Origin: CAYOXD01 sp964407825
Lineage (GTDB): Bacteria > Desulfobacterota > Desulfobacteria > Desulfobacterales > JAFDDL01
Length of the DNA: 50,059 nt
Direction of reading: 5' to 3'
Assembly (NCBI GenBank): GCA_964407825.1
Contig: CAYOXD010000011.1
Location: 1 to 50,059 of the forward strand
The translations under genes and the position numbers were made by a program. Below the pieces are notes generated by a model. The model saw nothing but the letters and a program-made list of their open reading frames with translations, was not told the DNA's origin and made no database searches. This document shows, in pieces, positions 48,973 to 50,059 of the stretch. Within the stretch, counting starts at the first letter, position 1, and the number at the start of each line of letters is the position of its first letter.

Positions 48973-49820
48973 GGTCGCCTTCACTTTAACGCTCTGTTAT
49001 TGTGATAAGATAGTTGTATGATGAATCTTGCGCTTCGAATTAAAAGGTACTCTTTAGTATGTCTTTTATAAATTTTCAACCATTAATTTGAATTTTTTTT
49101 TCTTCATTTGAAACATTCTGTTTTTTTGGCAAAAACTAACGACAACGACAACAGCCAAGCGAGCCGGCCCTTGCCCCAGCAGGTGGGCCGGGGATCGGCC
49201 TCCAGTGCCTCCAACAGCACCCCCAGCATTCAGGGGCCCTGCTGCAGTTCGACTGCTCGTGATACGATGCAGGAGGTCCCCGACCGGAAGATCAATTAAG
49301 ATGCCTTGTGTGGGTGGAAATCCGCTCAGAAGTTTCGTTACATGCAGGCAATCCTCATGCCATTTCAACACCTGACGAGTCTAAGCGAATCGACTTTGTA
49401 ACCAATTGCGAATACTTTCATTTTACCCAAATTTGATTTTAATTGCTTTTTGGGGAATATGCTGTTAAGGGGAAAAATACCCCATCGAATCGTTTTCCAT
49501 CAACTTTAAGTGTTTGGAAAAAAAACGAATAGAGGGTTACGGGGTCAGATGGGGTAAAAATGGAACAGCCGATGCCGCGGACGACTCGTAGGGAGGGACA
49601 AAGTGGGCTTTGGATATCTGCTCGAAATATTATAACCTTCTTTTATCATATCATATTCTACATAATCCCCCGATGAAGCAACGCCACATAAAAAGTGGTT
49701 CGGATTTTGCGTGCAATTTTGAGATGTACTTATTTCTTCAGAGGCCACTCCTTATAATAACCCCGATAACCCCGAAAGCTCGCCACGATCGCGTGAACCG
49801 AGCCTCTAATCCGGTGAAGA
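48973..49820. other. AT-rich gene-poor interval with a GC-rich island
   Basis: An 848-base interval without a convincing gene. Most of it is AT-rich, with long T runs near 49090-49130. A GC-rich island at about 49141-49300 breaks this and contains a perfect seven-base-stem hairpin (49164-49191), an 11-base palindrome caggggccctg (49231-49241) and two CCTCCA repeats. Short frames on both strands cross it, but none resembles a protein family. Further right, taccccatc (49478-49486) and gatggggta (49548-49556) form an inverted repeat. A TATAAT at 49753-49758 lies 63 bases before the next gene. No mftA, mftB or mftC gene was found. Confidence 0.55.
49164..49191. repeat. Perfect hairpin in GC-rich island
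   Basis: ccggccc (49164-49170) pairs perfectly with gggccgg (49185-49191) across a 14-base loop. There is no T tract after either arm, so it is not an intrinsic terminator. It could be part of a structured RNA or a remnant of a mobile element. Confidence 0.35.
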
Positions 49821-50059
49821 ATGATGAACGAATTAGAAGAAATCAGGGAACACTTCGCATCGGCATCGAAGCTGCCTGATGAGCAGATCGATCTGACCGA
49901 TACCTCGCTGCTGATCGCACGCATCGCTTACCCCCATCTGGATACGGCAAAATACCAGCGCTACCTGGACCAATTGTCGCAGCGACTGAAGGAGCGCGTC
50001 CCCTCATCGTCCAGCGCGGGGGATACGCTCATGGAGATGAACCGCATCCTCTATGATGA
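49821..50059 (+). CDS. SirB1/transglutaminase-like protein, 5' part only
   Basis: An open frame that reaches the window end without a stop, 79 codons visible. It begins MMNELEEIREHFAS, continues SLLIARIAYPHLDTAKYQRY, then LDQLSQRLKERV, and MEMNRILYD at the edge. The order 'hydrophobic helix, YPxLD, LDxLxxRL, LNxxLF' is the N-terminal pattern of the SirB1 family with a transglutaminase-like fold, of unknown biochemical role. A weak GGTGA precedes the start; the second ATG, three bases on, is equally possible. A TATAAT lies 63 bases upstream. It is transcribed away from the electron-transfer operon. Confidence 0.72.
   Translation, partial: MMNELEEIREHFASASKLPDEQIDLTDTSLLIARIAYPHLDTAKYQRYLDQLSQRLKERVPSSSSAGDTLMEMNRILYD

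Noticed and set aside
49066..49371. A 101-codon minus-strand frame in the right-hand gap
   Set aside because: It crosses the GC-rich island and a poly-A/T stretch, with low-complexity runs (VVVVV, KKKK) and no ribosome-binding site.
49610..49879. An 89-codon plus-strand frame overlapping the start of the SirB1-like gene
   Set aside because: It lies mainly in AT-rich intergenic DNA and overlaps, in another frame, a gene with clear family pattern.
1..50059. CRISPR arrays, tRNA or rRNA genes, complete insertion sequences
   Set aside because: No regularly spaced repeats, no tRNA cloverleaf or rRNA core sequence, and no transposase-like protein were found when reading the window.

Overview
The window looks like a piece of a GC-rich chromosome from a sulfate-reducing desulfobacterium (Desulfobacterota). 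The pointers are an RsbRD-N-terminal-domain gene followed by what reads as the first codons of dsrM at the left edge, two small siroheme/[4Fe-4S] sulfite-reductase-like proteins, a rubredoxin, a heptaheme c-type cytochrome and an EtfD/HdrD-like membrane iron-sulfur protein. Assignments rest on motif recognition by eye; no database search was run.

Left part (1-17.7 kb). After the dsrM/RsbRD edge, the plus strand carries thiD, preceded by a possible small coupled ORF, and a small outer-membrane protein. A long minus-strand block then reads aceK, aceB, aceA, pntA, the small pnt subunit and pntB. Together these encode the glyoxylate bypass, its isocitrate-dehydrogenase switch and a proton-translocating transhydrogenase. 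Downstream of it lie a REC-PAS histidine kinase, a REC-HD-GYP protein, a GAF protein, a kinase-like protein, a universal stress protein and gatB. The aceK-aceB gap holds mutually exclusive RNA hairpins.

Middle part (18-31.9 kb, plus strand). A very large AsmA-type envelope protein is followed, behind a good sigma70-like promoter with an embedded palindrome, by a membrane-anchored NMT1/SsuA-type binding protein, tryptophanase, treY, treZ, a UPF0182 membrane protein and a half-size EamA transporter. Several of these overlap by four bases, and the binding protein overlaps tryptophanase by 125 bases.

Right part (32-49 kb, minus strand). Three modules are stacked. The one transcribed first (48972-38875) is a tight operon: two FadH/OYE-type flavin/FeS oxidoreductases, etfA, a membrane-anchored heptaheme cytochrome, an EtfD-like quinone-linked FeS protein, etfB, and a glycosyltransferase of the mycofactocin MftF type with an N-terminal PqqD-like domain. 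It looks like the electron-transfer end of a mycofactocin system, but mftA, mftB and mftC are not in the window. Next (38427-36109) are two small siroheme reductases flanking a free-standing lipoyl-domain protein, followed by rubredoxin and a six-cysteine 70-residue protein. Last (35873-31985) are an amidohydrolase, a radical SAM/SPASM protein and a chemoreceptor whose Cache-like domain sits after the signalling domain.

The right edge is an AT-rich gene-poor stretch with a GC-rich structured island, then the start of a SirB1/transglutaminase-like gene that runs out of the window.
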